A stretch of DNA of 64,000 bases from Bacillota bacterium (GTDB lineage: Bacteria; Bacillota; UBA4882; UBA8346): assembly GCA_023392595.1 (NCBI GenBank), contig JAEVYU010000079.1, positions 73,120-137,119 on the forward strand, given 5' to 3'. Position 1 is the stretch's first letter, and every line of letters begins with the position of its first letter. The notes below the pieces were generated by a model. That model did no database searches, was not told the origin of the DNA, and saw only the letters and a list, made by a program, of their open reading frames with translations. Position numbers and translations under genes: made by a program. Below are positions 25,443 to 33,041 of this stretch, in pieces.

Positions 25443-26471
25443 TCAATCATCGTATACTATACAATTTTTAATCACTACGCCGGATGCATGTTCGCGGATA
25501 GCTTTTTCCAAATCGGTGAGATAATACTCGTTTTGGATGAAATCATCGTTTGATATAACGCCCATTTTTAATAATTCCAGGGCCGCCAGAACATGGCGAG
25601 GCGTAGTGTGAAACACGCCTTTGATGGTAATCTGTGAATAATGCAACCATGTGGCGTCGACCTCAAGCATACTTCCTGATTTTACCCCACCAAAAAGCAA
25701 CACAAATCCACCCTTTCGCGCCATCTGCACACTGGTTTTCCATACATCGATGATACCGGTTGCTTCGATAACGATATCAGCACCGCGTTCCTCGTCGGTT
25801 AAAGCGCCTACAGCCTCGATGCTGTTTTCTACTTCAGTCAAATTACAAGTTTTCCAGACGCCGAGTTTATCCGCAAGGGCCAAGCGGTTCTTCATTTTAT
25901 CGGTTACAATAACCCGGGCGCCTTTTATCACTGCCAACCGGGCGAACATTAAACCAATGGGGCCTGCGCCATTGATGATGACAGTGTCGCCCAAACGGAT
26001 AGGGCAATTTTCGATACCATAAACCGCGCAGGAAAAAGGCTCCATCAGGGAGGCTGTTTTATGAGAAATTGACTCATCCAATACAAACATATTTTGCTTC
26101 ACAATAGACTCCGGGACCTTGACGTATTCAGCATAGCTGCCCCGGTTAAACGTCATATCAGAGCACATGGAATGGAGACCTTTTTTACAGAAATAACATT
26201 GATTGCAAGGGGCGGTATTATGAACCGCGACCCGGTCCCCTTCATGAAACCCTTTTACTTCCTTGCCCACTGCGGCTATAACACCCGAAAACTCATGTCC
26301 GTAAGGATGCGGCGGTTTTAAAAGGGGATAGCCGCGTTTGAAATTCTTCACGTCCGTGCCGCAGGTCGTGGAAACCTTATTCTTTATCAGCACTTCGCCC
26401 GGGCCAATCTCCGGAATCGTCGCTTCTACAATGCGAATATCTTCCACACCATATAACATTGCACTCCGCAT
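25443..26471 (-). CDS. Zinc-dependent medium-chain dehydrogenase (polyol-phosphate type), 342 aa
   Basis: MDR-family alcohol dehydrogenase of the GatD/sorbitol/threonine dehydrogenase group. The catalytic zinc ligands are in STTCGTD (about residue 37) and YGHEF. The structural zinc has four cysteines (CNQCYFCKKGLHSMC, about residues 89-103), and the NAD loop reads GAGPIGLMFA. In Gat-type pathways such an enzyme oxidises the polyol phosphate made by the PTS to a ketose phosphate. Its stop lies 17 nt before the iron alcohol dehydrogenase start, so the two are co-translated. The exact substrate cannot be read from sequence. Confidence 0.88.
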   Translation of the reverse strand: MRSAMLYGVEDIRIVEATIPEIGPGEVLIKNKVSTTCGTDVKNFKRGYPLLKPPHPYGHEFSGVIAAVGKEVKGFHEGDRVAVHNTAPCNQCYFCKKGLHSMCSDMTFNRGSYAEYVKVPESIVKQNMFVLDESISHKTASLMEPFSCAVYGIENCPIRLGDTVIINGAGPIGLMFARLAVIKGARVIVTDKMKNRLALADKLGVWKTCNLTEVENSIEAVGALTDEERGADIVIEATGIIDVWKTSVQMARKGGFVLLFGGVKSGSMLEVDATWLHYSQITIKGVFHTTPRHVLAALELLKMGVISNDDFIQNEYYLTDLEKAIREHASGVVIKNCIVYDD

Positions 26472-26492
26472 TTTTTATCTCCTGTTATTAGA

Positions 26493-27179
26493 TCAATAAC
26501 CCGTGCTGTCCTTTTTTTCTTCGGCCTTTTTGGGTTGCCCATAACTTTTAAAACTTTCCATCACCGTATCCATTTCCTCATTGCTTAATACCACAGGGGT
26601 CCCAATACAAGAAGCTCTCCATTGCATTTCTGCCACAAACTCAAGATTGACTGCCAAGCCGAAAGCCTTGGCAAGGCTTGGGCCACTAGTCACCAAACCA
26701 TGATTGGCAAGGAGGACAGCCTTACTTTTATTAATGCTAAGCGCTTTCTGGACATTTTCACTTAATTCTTTCGTCCCGAAAGTCGCATATTCCGCACAGG
26801 GAACCTCAGCCACTCCGGCGCCTCCGATAACATAGTGAACAGCTTTCAACGGGATGTTGAGACAAGCAATGGTGGTACAAAAAGTGGAATGGGTATGAAC
26901 GACAGCGCGGGCATCCGGACGGTTCAGATACATCACAGTATGCAGTGCATGTTCGCTAGAAGGCTTGCGGGCCCCATCAATAATATTCCCCTTTAAATCC
27001 ATGACCACCACATCTTCTGGCTCGGTTTCAAAGTAACCCAGACCCGATGGACTGATAGCCATGTAACCGCTTTCGGGATCATAAATACTAATGTTACCGC
27101 TGGTTCCCTTGCTTAAGCCGGATGAACTCATTTGGCGGCCATACTCGGTAACTTCTTTTCTTTGCTTTTCCATTAACAT
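26493..27179 (-). CDS. Class II aldolase (fuculose-1-phosphate aldolase-like), 228 aa
   Basis: Zinc-dependent aldolase/epimerase of the FucA/AraD family. It shows the SKGTSGNISI phosphate loop (about residue 23), SSEHALHTVMY with the catalytic glutamate, the zinc histidines in VVHTHSTFC, and the third one in LLANHGLVTSG. FucA-type enzymes split a ketose-1-phosphate into DHAP and a short aldehyde. Its place between a dehydrogenase that can make a ketose phosphate and one that can reduce an aldehyde supports aldolase rather than epimerase activity. AGGAG stands 9 nt before ATG 27179. Confidence 0.85.
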   Translation of the reverse strand: MLMEKQRKEVTEYGRQMSSSGLSKGTSGNISIYDPESGYMAISPSGLGYFETEPEDVVVMDLKGNIIDGARKPSSEHALHTVMYLNRPDARAVVHTHSTFCTTIACLNIPLKAVHYVIGGAGVAEVPCAEYATFGTKELSENVQKALSINKSKAVLLANHGLVTSGPSLAKAFGLAVNLEFVAEMQWRASCIGTPVVLSNEEMDTVMESFKSYGQPKKAEEKKDSTGY

Positions 27180-27242
27180 AACTTATTTCTCCTTTTCCCA
27201 ATGGGTCTTAAGGACCCAATTTGTTAAATTACATTTAAACTA

Positions 27243-28298
27243 TCAGTGTTTGATATCCCGTAAGTTGACCACCATATCGCTCTTCCCTGTTTCCCAAAAG
27301 GCCTTAATGGTCCGAGCCAACAGCAACGGGGATTTTGGCAAAGCATCGACTACATTACCCGCATTATGCGGAGTGATCGTAAGATTGTCCAAATCGAAGA
27401 TGGGGTCTCCGACCGGAAGAGGTTCTTCCCAAAATACATCCAATGCGGCTCCGCCAATCGTCCTGTTCCGCAAGGCTTCAATTAATGCCTCCTTATCCAA
27501 TACTCCTGCCCGGGAAGTATTAATGAGGTAAGCGGTAGGTTTCATTAAGCTCAAAAGCTTTTTCCCAACACTGTTTTCGGTTTCAGGCGTTAAACGCAGA
27601 TGTAATGAAACAATATCAGCCGTTTTAAATAATTCTTCCTGGGCTACCAGTTTTACAGGTAACCTGTTCTCATCAAGGGCTTCCTGTTTAACATAAGGGT
27701 CATAGGCGATTACCTTCATACCAACACCGGCCGCCTTTTTGGCAACCAATTTTCCGATATGTCCAAGGCCTACTACGCCTAAAGTCATTTCGCACATGGA
27801 AGTGGTAAAATCGCCATTCACATATTTTTTGCGCCACTCGCCCTGTTTAAGAGCTGCATGGGCACGGGCGATGTTGCGGGTTTCAGCAAACATCAAACCG
27901 ATGGCAAAATCCGAGGTTGCCTCAGCGTTACGGATGCAATGAATAACCGGAATATTGCGTTTAGTAGCCGCCGCCACATCCACATGTTCCATTCCGCCGC
28001 GGCAAGTGCCAATGAGTTTGAGCTGTGTACCCGCTGCAATAAGCTCCTCCGGCACCGGACAAAAATGGGTAAGCAGAATATCCGCGTCCACGATCGCACG
28101 GTAGGCTTCCTCCGGAACTTTTTCCGCAGTCGGTCCGTTCTTTTCAATGTTCTGTGCCTTTTTCTGGAATTCCTGCCGCGTTTCGGCGGGCCATAAAATA
28201 GGGAAGATCATGTTTTGGCTAGGATCTCCTAGCGTTTCCGCCGCCTGTATTAAAAGTTCCAGTGGTACGATAATGTCGCCGATCACAACGATTTTCAT
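27243..28298 (-). CDS. D-2-hydroxyacid dehydrogenase (SerA-like), 351 aa
   Basis: NAD-dependent dehydrogenase with the family Rossmann motif LGVVGLGHIGKLVAKKAAG (about residue 155) and the catalytic Arg (INTSRAGVLDKEAL), Glu (VFWEEPLP) and His (ITPHNAGN). ATG 28298 is used because GGAGGG lies 7 nt upstream; upstream in-frame codons overlap the hairpin region. It lacks the ACT domain of long SerA enzymes. In this operon it may reduce or oxidise a 2-oxo acid formed from the aldehyde side product (for example glyoxylate or lactate level compounds), but this is inference. Confidence 0.85.
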   Translation of the reverse strand: MKIVVIGDIIVPLELLIQAAETLGDPSQNMIFPILWPAETRQEFQKKAQNIEKNGPTAEKVPEEAYRAIVDADILLTHFCPVPEELIAAGTQLKLIGTCRGGMEHVDVAAATKRNIPVIHCIRNAEATSDFAIGLMFAETRNIARAHAALKQGEWRKKYVNGDFTTSMCEMTLGVVGLGHIGKLVAKKAAGVGMKVIAYDPYVKQEALDENRLPVKLVAQEELFKTADIVSLHLRLTPETENSVGKKLLSLMKPTAYLINTSRAGVLDKEALIEALRNRTIGGAALDVFWEEPLPVGDPIFDLDNLTITPHNAGNVVDALPKSPLLLARTIKAFWETGKSDMVVNLRDIKH

Positions 28299-28340
28299 GA
28301 AACACCCTCCGTAAGTACGTCTTTCTCCTTTTGCCATTAA

Positions 28341-28372
28341 ACCATTCTGCCGCTTACATGCGGCAGAATGGT
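28341..28372 (-). terminator. Perfect 13-bp hairpin between EIIC and dehydrogenase genes
   Basis: ACCATTCTGCCGC-ttacat-GCGGCAGAATGGT. There is no T-run, so it is probably an mRNA processing or stability element that separates transport from catabolic genes rather than a full terminator. Confidence 0.6.
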
Positions 28373-28392
28373 AAGGCAATGGATTTATGGAC

Positions 28393-29835
28393 CTAATTTT
28401 GAGCTGCTACAGCCGACTGGGGTGCAACATAAGCATCACCCAGAGCGTTCTTCTCCAGATACTCTTGAACAGTACTCTTGTTTTTCTTGAATAAAAAGTA
28501 CAAAATCAAATATATAGCAACTACCGAAAGGATAATAAATGGATTTAAGGTCAAGAAGGCCATGGTAATAAGACCGGCAGTGCAGTTTGACATGATGAAA
28601 CCAATAATGAGTGTACCGGCCGCTATCGCGGTGGTAGCAGCCTCAAATCCCGCTCCAGCCGCAACTTGGGTAAAAGTTGAAGCCCAATAGGAAGCCATCA
28701 ATATTTTTGCAGCAAATACGATACAGCCCATCAGCCAGGACTTGATAATGTTTCCGTTACTTAAGCATACGGGAATTTCAACCATATACGGCAAAGAGGG
28801 TAGCACCATAACCGGAATAACAACATTACCGGGTAAAATGAAAGCCAGAAGAACCGCAACAGGAATGACAAGCAATCCGGTGGTTAAAGTTGCGGCTTCG
28901 CCGTAACCCAAAGCATCATTGACGGCTATAATAAATTCACGATCTCTTCCATATCGACTATTTTTTAAGGTCTTGCGCGAGTAATCGGTCAGCACGGTAA
29001 AACCGGAAGCAAACAGGCCGGCAATCTTGGGGAATATAGCCATAACGGCGGAACAAGTAACGGCCACATTCGCGATTTGACCCCAAGCACCCATCGTATT
29101 CATGGTTTTGATATTACCCACCACGCCCAAAATTATACCAACAACCAGTCCAATGTACATCGGCTCACCCATAAAACCAACTTTTTTACGAAGAGACGTC
29201 GGGTCAGCCTTGATTTTGTCCATACCAAGCTTGCTGAAAAGTATATTCAGGACAAGGTACATCGGTGCATCACCGTTATGGTGAGGGGCGGTCATTGCGC
29301 AAGATGGATAATGATAATAGGTAGACCATCTTTTTTGCAATACTTCGGCGATAAGCAAGACGACCAAATTGATAAAAAGCATCAGCGCAAACGCAAGCAA
29401 CAAATCATGCTTCAATTGGTATAACATCGAACCCCAAACGATAATGGAATAGTTATTCCATAAATCGGACGGCATAAAAATATCGGTCCATCTCACCAGC
29501 CATAGTATGATCTGAAAGACCAGGCCTACGCCAATAAACATCATGCCGATATTGGTGGAGTAAGCGACAGAGGCCACTGCCTGCCAACCGATATCTAGCG
29601 CCGGCAGATGCAACTTACTGGCCTCAACAATCTGTTGAACCAGCGGTGTTAAAATACTACCGAATGCGTTAGTAATGAACGCCATACCTTTCAAGCCGAC
29701 ACCAATGAGAACAGCAGACGAAAAAGCCTTTTTGACGGGCGCTTTGAACAAAAGGCAAATGATAAAAATGATAAAAGGCACCATAATATAATTGCCGAAT
29801 GTGTCGAATAAACTCTTTAATGTGTTAAAAAACAT
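28393..29835 (-). CDS. gatC: PTS EIIC component, galactitol (Gat) family, 480 aa
   Basis: Integral membrane sugar channel of the PTS-GFL Gat group, with many hydrophobic segments. The family marks visible are WNNYSIIVWGSMLYQ (about residue 125), HYPSCAMTAPHHNGD with the substrate-binding histidines (about residue 175), GYGEAATLTTGLLVIPVAVL and LPSLPYMVEIPVCLSNGN. It translocates a polyol or sugar and presents it to EIIB for phosphorylation. EIIB and EIIA genes lie directly upstream in the same operon. The family name does not prove galactitol as substrate, because no tagatose-bisphosphate aldolase is present. Confidence 0.9.
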   Translation of the reverse strand: MFFNTLKSLFDTFGNYIMVPFIIFIICLLFKAPVKKAFSSAVLIGVGLKGMAFITNAFGSILTPLVQQIVEASKLHLPALDIGWQAVASVAYSTNIGMMFIGVGLVFQIILWLVRWTDIFMPSDLWNNYSIIVWGSMLYQLKHDLLLAFALMLFINLVVLLIAEVLQKRWSTYYHYPSCAMTAPHHNGDAPMYLVLNILFSKLGMDKIKADPTSLRKKVGFMGEPMYIGLVVGIILGVVGNIKTMNTMGAWGQIANVAVTCSAVMAIFPKIAGLFASGFTVLTDYSRKTLKNSRYGRDREFIIAVNDALGYGEAATLTTGLLVIPVAVLLAFILPGNVVIPVMVLPSLPYMVEIPVCLSNGNIIKSWLMGCIVFAAKILMASYWASTFTQVAAGAGFEAATTAIAAGTLIIGFIMSNCTAGLITMAFLTLNPFIILSVVAIYLILYFLFKKNKSTVQEYLEKNALGDAYVAPQSAVAAQN

Positions 29836-29908
29836 GATTTCCCCACCCTTCTCTATGTATTGATTTCAGATACGAAACCACTTCTTCCGGTTATCTCTAA
29901 TTTCCCAG

Positions 29909-30211
29909 CTACTCCAAATCCAGTCGGCCAAGTACCGCCAGGAGTGCTTCTACAAACTCTTGCTCATTAATACCAACCAAAAAACCTGTCGCATTAAGTA
30001 CCGGGATCCCATAAATATCCTCTACCGGGCTTGTATAGGCAATCAAATCGTACCCACCGCTGGCCACCGCCAGCTCTACACCGCCCGGCGCGACTTCGGT
30101 TGCCTCCATTTCATAACCATGCTCCGCCAATACATCTTCCAGTTTTGAAGACAGCATCGCCGAGCTGACTGTTCCGGAACCACATACCGATAAAACCCTC
30201 ACCGCTCTCAT
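29909..30211 (-). CDS. gatB: PTS EIIB component, Gat type, 100 aa
   Basis: Cytoplasmic EIIB with the P-loop VLSVCGSGTVSSAM. Cys10 is the predicted phosphocysteine. Later segments (VELAVASGGYDLIAYTSPV, then ATGFLVGINEQEFVEALL) match the Gat/Lac-like EIIB fold. It takes phosphate from the EIIA histidine and passes it to the incoming sugar at EIIC. AAAGGGG lies before ATG 30211. The gene is 73 nt upstream of EIIC, in the usual Gat order A-B-C. Confidence 0.9.
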   Translation of the reverse strand: MRAVRVLSVCGSGTVSSAMLSSKLEDVLAEHGYEMEATEVAPGGVELAVASGGYDLIAYTSPVEDIYGIPVLNATGFLVGINEQEFVEALLAVLGRLDLE

Positions 30212-30238
30212 GCAAGATTCCCCTTTCTTTTTCGCTTT

Positions 30239-30700
30239 TTAATCGTCTTCCAAAGAACTCAGACAGTTCATAATCTCTGCCTTGCTCTTAGAATTCTTCA
30301 ATCGCCTGATCAGTTCGCCATCCTGAATGATTCTCATCATTTTTTTGAGCATACCGATCTGTTGTTTAGAGTCTTTGACTACCAGGGGTAAAATGACTTC
30401 ACAATTGAGCTTCCTCTCTTTATTACCCATCATGCTGAATTCTACAGGCCTACATGGAATAACCACCCCGACCGCGGGTTTGATCACTAACTTGTTATTT
30501 GTATGCGGAATTGCCAGATTGATCTCTTTACCGGGGAGTCCGGTCGGCAGACTCTTTTCGCGTTCGATTACTGCATCGGCATATCCGGCCTCGACGTAGC
30601 CATACTCTTCAAAACGGGTAGCCATCAAGCGAATACACTCTTCGGCGCTGTTTACATTCGCATCAAGAACAATGAATCGTTCATCAAGTAATGTTCCCAC
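30239..30700 (-). CDS. gatA: PTS EIIA component, fructose/Gat type, 153 aa
   Basis: EIIA of the fructose-mannitol superfamily. The active site is NLAIPHTNN with the phosphorylatable histidine at about residue 66, and the downstream LPLVVKDSKQQIGMLKKMM helix is typical. GTG 30700 is preferred: AAAGGAGG lies 8 nt upstream of it, whereas the ATG at 30730 has no ribosome-binding site and would only add a charged MEEKRKEASA tail. It receives phosphate from the dedicated HPr encoded 4.5 kb upstream in the same operon. Confidence 0.88.
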   Translation of the reverse strand: MGTLLDERFIVLDANVNSAEECIRLMATRFEEYGYVEAGYADAVIEREKSLPTGLPGKEINLAIPHTNNKLVIKPAVGVVIPCRPVEFSMMGNKERKLNCEVILPLVVKDSKQQIGMLKKMMRIIQDGELIRRLKNSKSKAEIMNCLSSLEDD

Positions 30701-30847
30701 CGCAGATGCCTCCTTTCTTTTTTCCTCCATGGGCTACGTTCTATGCCACTGTCTACACCATATCACAATGACTATTTACAAAAAAGACCAACATTGTTCA
30801 CGAATTGTTTACTACTTTTTGCAACCCATTGAACCTTTTTGACTGAT

Positions 30848-31300
30848 CTATCCCAATTGGTAACCGATGATAAAAACCAACCCTAATAAAACAATTCCGC
30901 AAGCGGCAAAGCGTATCATGATCTTGGTCTTGCGTATCCCAAATTTTTGGTAGCGTTCATAACGGGTAAATACCAAAGGAAAAATTAAGGTTGCAGTGGC
31001 CATACCCATCATTGGCAAATATCCCCAACGGCTCTCAACCTTGCTACCGAGCAAAAATAGATTTGCCACGACCAAGGCCAGTAATATAAAGTAAAACACC
31101 ATCCGGTAACGCCGGTCATAATCAACAAAGTCACGGGTTTTATCAAAACACTCTGCGCTACAGGACGGCAATTCATGTTCGGCACCCGGATTAATAATAT
31201 AGTTCCTAGTGACAGTCGATTTACCACAATAGAGGCATGGTTCGGCCTCATTCTTACGGGGAGTCCGCTCTTTTTTACCTGCCTTGAAGTCCGTTTTCAT
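30848..31300 (-). CDS. Membrane protein with N-terminal zinc-ribbon-like motif, 150 aa
   Basis: The cytoplasmic N-terminus is basic, then CLYCGKST (about residue 23) and CSAECFDKTRDFVDYDRRYR (about residue 47) supply four cysteines resembling a treble-clef/zinc site. Three hydrophobic segments follow (about residues 67-86, 93-112 and 127-147). ATG 31300 has AGGAG 8 nt upstream. It lies between enzyme I and EIIA, inside the PTS operon. I do not recognise a named family. It may be a sensor or accessory factor of this PTS, or a passenger gene. Confidence 0.7.
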   Translation of the reverse strand: MKTDFKAGKKERTPRKNEAEPCLYCGKSTVTRNYIINPGAEHELPSCSAECFDKTRDFVDYDRRYRMVFYFILLALVVANLFLLGSKVESRWGYLPMMGMATATLIFPLVFTRYERYQKFGIRKTKIMIRFAACGIVLLGLVFIIGYQLG

Positions 31301-31316
31301 TTCTACCACTCCTGTC

Positions 31317-33041
31317 TTATCCGATATTCTCCACGGCGAGCAATGTTTTCACTTCATCAATACTATCGCTGGCCAGTACTTTTTCCACAAAGCCGGACAA
31401 TTTGTCCAAATTACATTGGCGAATGCGGTATTTAAGCTTACCAACCTGTGCCGGAACGACACTAAATTCATCCAAACCCATCGCTAAAAACAGCGGGGTC
31501 AATCTCCCGTCGGAAGCGGATTCACCACACATTCCAACAGGGATACCAGCCTTATGCCCATTGCGGATCACGATATCAATGGATCGCAGTACCGAAAGAT
31601 TACAGGGATCATACAAATACTGCACCTTCTCATTCATGCGATCCGTTGCCGTTGTGTACTGGATAAGGTCATTGGTCCCAATAGAGAAAAAATCAGCTTC
31701 TTGGGCCAGCTTATCGCTAATCAACACGGATGCCGGGGTTTCGATCATGACTCCTACGGGGACGTTCTCGACAAACGCGGCTTTCTCCGCACGGAGTGAG
31801 GCTTTGGTTTTTTCAACCATCTCTCTGGCCTGACGGAATTCTTCAGCAGTTACGATCATGGGAAACATAATCTTGATGTTTCCAAAGACTGAGGCGCGTA
31901 AAATGGCACGCAACTGGGTAAGAAAAACTTCTTTTCGGTCCAGGCAGATGCGGATAGCGCGATATCCTAGAAATGGGTTGTCCTCTTTAGGGAAATTCAT
32001 ATAATCAAGCTGCTTATCTCCACCGATATCCAGCGTGCGAATGATTACTTCTTTGCCTTGGGCGGCCTGGGCAATCTCCTTATACACCTTAAACTGCAGC
32101 TCCTCATCTGGGTAATCGTGCTGATCCATAAAGAGAAACTCCGTCCGAAACAGCCCTATGCCGTCACACTGATCCACCCGAAATTTCTTGCAACTTTCGG
32201 CATCGCCGGAATTAATACAAACCGCCACTTTATGTCCATTCGCTGTAACGGCAGGCTCACCGGCCATAACAGCATAAAGCCTTTTTTCCTCGTCCAATTT
32301 GCGCTTTTCTTCGTGAAATTTACTGACGAAAGCATCATCAGGCTCAACAATCCCATAACCATCATTGCCGTCAATATAAAGCATTTGCCCGGAACGAACT
32401 TCCCGGACAATCCCGGTCGCCCCCACCACTGCCGGAATTCCCAATGTTTTGGCGAGGATGACAACGTGAGATGTAATTCCCCCTTTCTCTGTGATAAAAC
32501 CTCGCAAATAGGTCTTATCGATGCGAATGGTATCCTCCGGAGCCAGATCCTCCGCTACAAGGATAAACGGTTCACTTATCGTGCGGATTAGTTCTTCGGC
32601 ATTGCCGAATACCCCGTTAAGCCGGCGGATCATCTCATCACACACATTGCAAATATCATGGGCCCGCTCTTTCATATAGGGATCGGACATGGCCGCAAAT
32701 TTTGCGCAGGTCTTTTCCTTTTCTTGCTCAAGCACATAATCGATGTTGATATTCTCTTCCTGTACAATCTTGATGGATTTTTTAAAAAAGTGGTCGTCAT
32801 AGGCGATGGTACGATAAGCCTTAAAAATATCAGCCGTTTTCTCCCCTGCCTCCGCAAGAGTGACTCGATACAGGTTCTCCAGTTCTTCACCGTATTCATG
32901 TTGGACCTTTTTGAACCGTTCCACTTCCCTATCACAATCTGTAACAATCCTTTTTTCCAATACCGGCTTTCCTTTGGTTAAAACCACCGCCCGCAATATC
33001 TCACATCCCCCGGCACCCGCAAGTCCGATAATTTTTTTCAT
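31317..33041 (-). CDS. ptsI: PTS enzyme I (phosphoenolpyruvate-protein phosphotransferase), 574 aa
   Basis: Transfers phosphate from PEP to HPr. The N-terminal part contains the phosphohistidine motif GGITSHVVILAKTLGIPAVV, with His192 as the likely active residue. The C-terminal PEP-binding barrel has GIGLFRTEFLFMD, the FFSIGTNDLIQYTTATDR motif and the GMCGESASD cysteine loop. Its ATG overlaps the regulator stop (ATGA), so translation is coupled. A separate enzyme I inside a substrate-specific operon is unusual and suggests either a dedicated relay or that this is the only PTS relay in the cell. Confidence 0.93.
   Translation of the reverse strand: MKKIIGLAGAGGCEILRAVVLTKGKPVLEKRIVTDCDREVERFKKVQHEYGEELENLYRVTLAEAGEKTADIFKAYRTIAYDDHFFKKSIKIVQEENINIDYVLEQEKEKTCAKFAAMSDPYMKERAHDICNVCDEMIRRLNGVFGNAEELIRTISEPFILVAEDLAPEDTIRIDKTYLRGFITEKGGITSHVVILAKTLGIPAVVGATGIVREVRSGQMLYIDGNDGYGIVEPDDAFVSKFHEEKRKLDEEKRLYAVMAGEPAVTANGHKVAVCINSGDAESCKKFRVDQCDGIGLFRTEFLFMDQHDYPDEELQFKVYKEIAQAAQGKEVIIRTLDIGGDKQLDYMNFPKEDNPFLGYRAIRICLDRKEVFLTQLRAILRASVFGNIKIMFPMIVTAEEFRQAREMVEKTKASLRAEKAAFVENVPVGVMIETPASVLISDKLAQEADFFSIGTNDLIQYTTATDRMNEKVQYLYDPCNLSVLRSIDIVIRNGHKAGIPVGMCGESASDGRLTPLFLAMGLDEFSVVPAQVGKLKYRIRQCNLDKLSGFVEKVLASDSIDEVKTLLAVENIG

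Noticed and set aside
28393..30700. Assigning the PTS to galactitol with certainty
   Set aside because: The Gat family name is not enough; the tagatose-phosphate kinase and bisphosphate aldolase are missing and a FucA-like aldolase is present instead.
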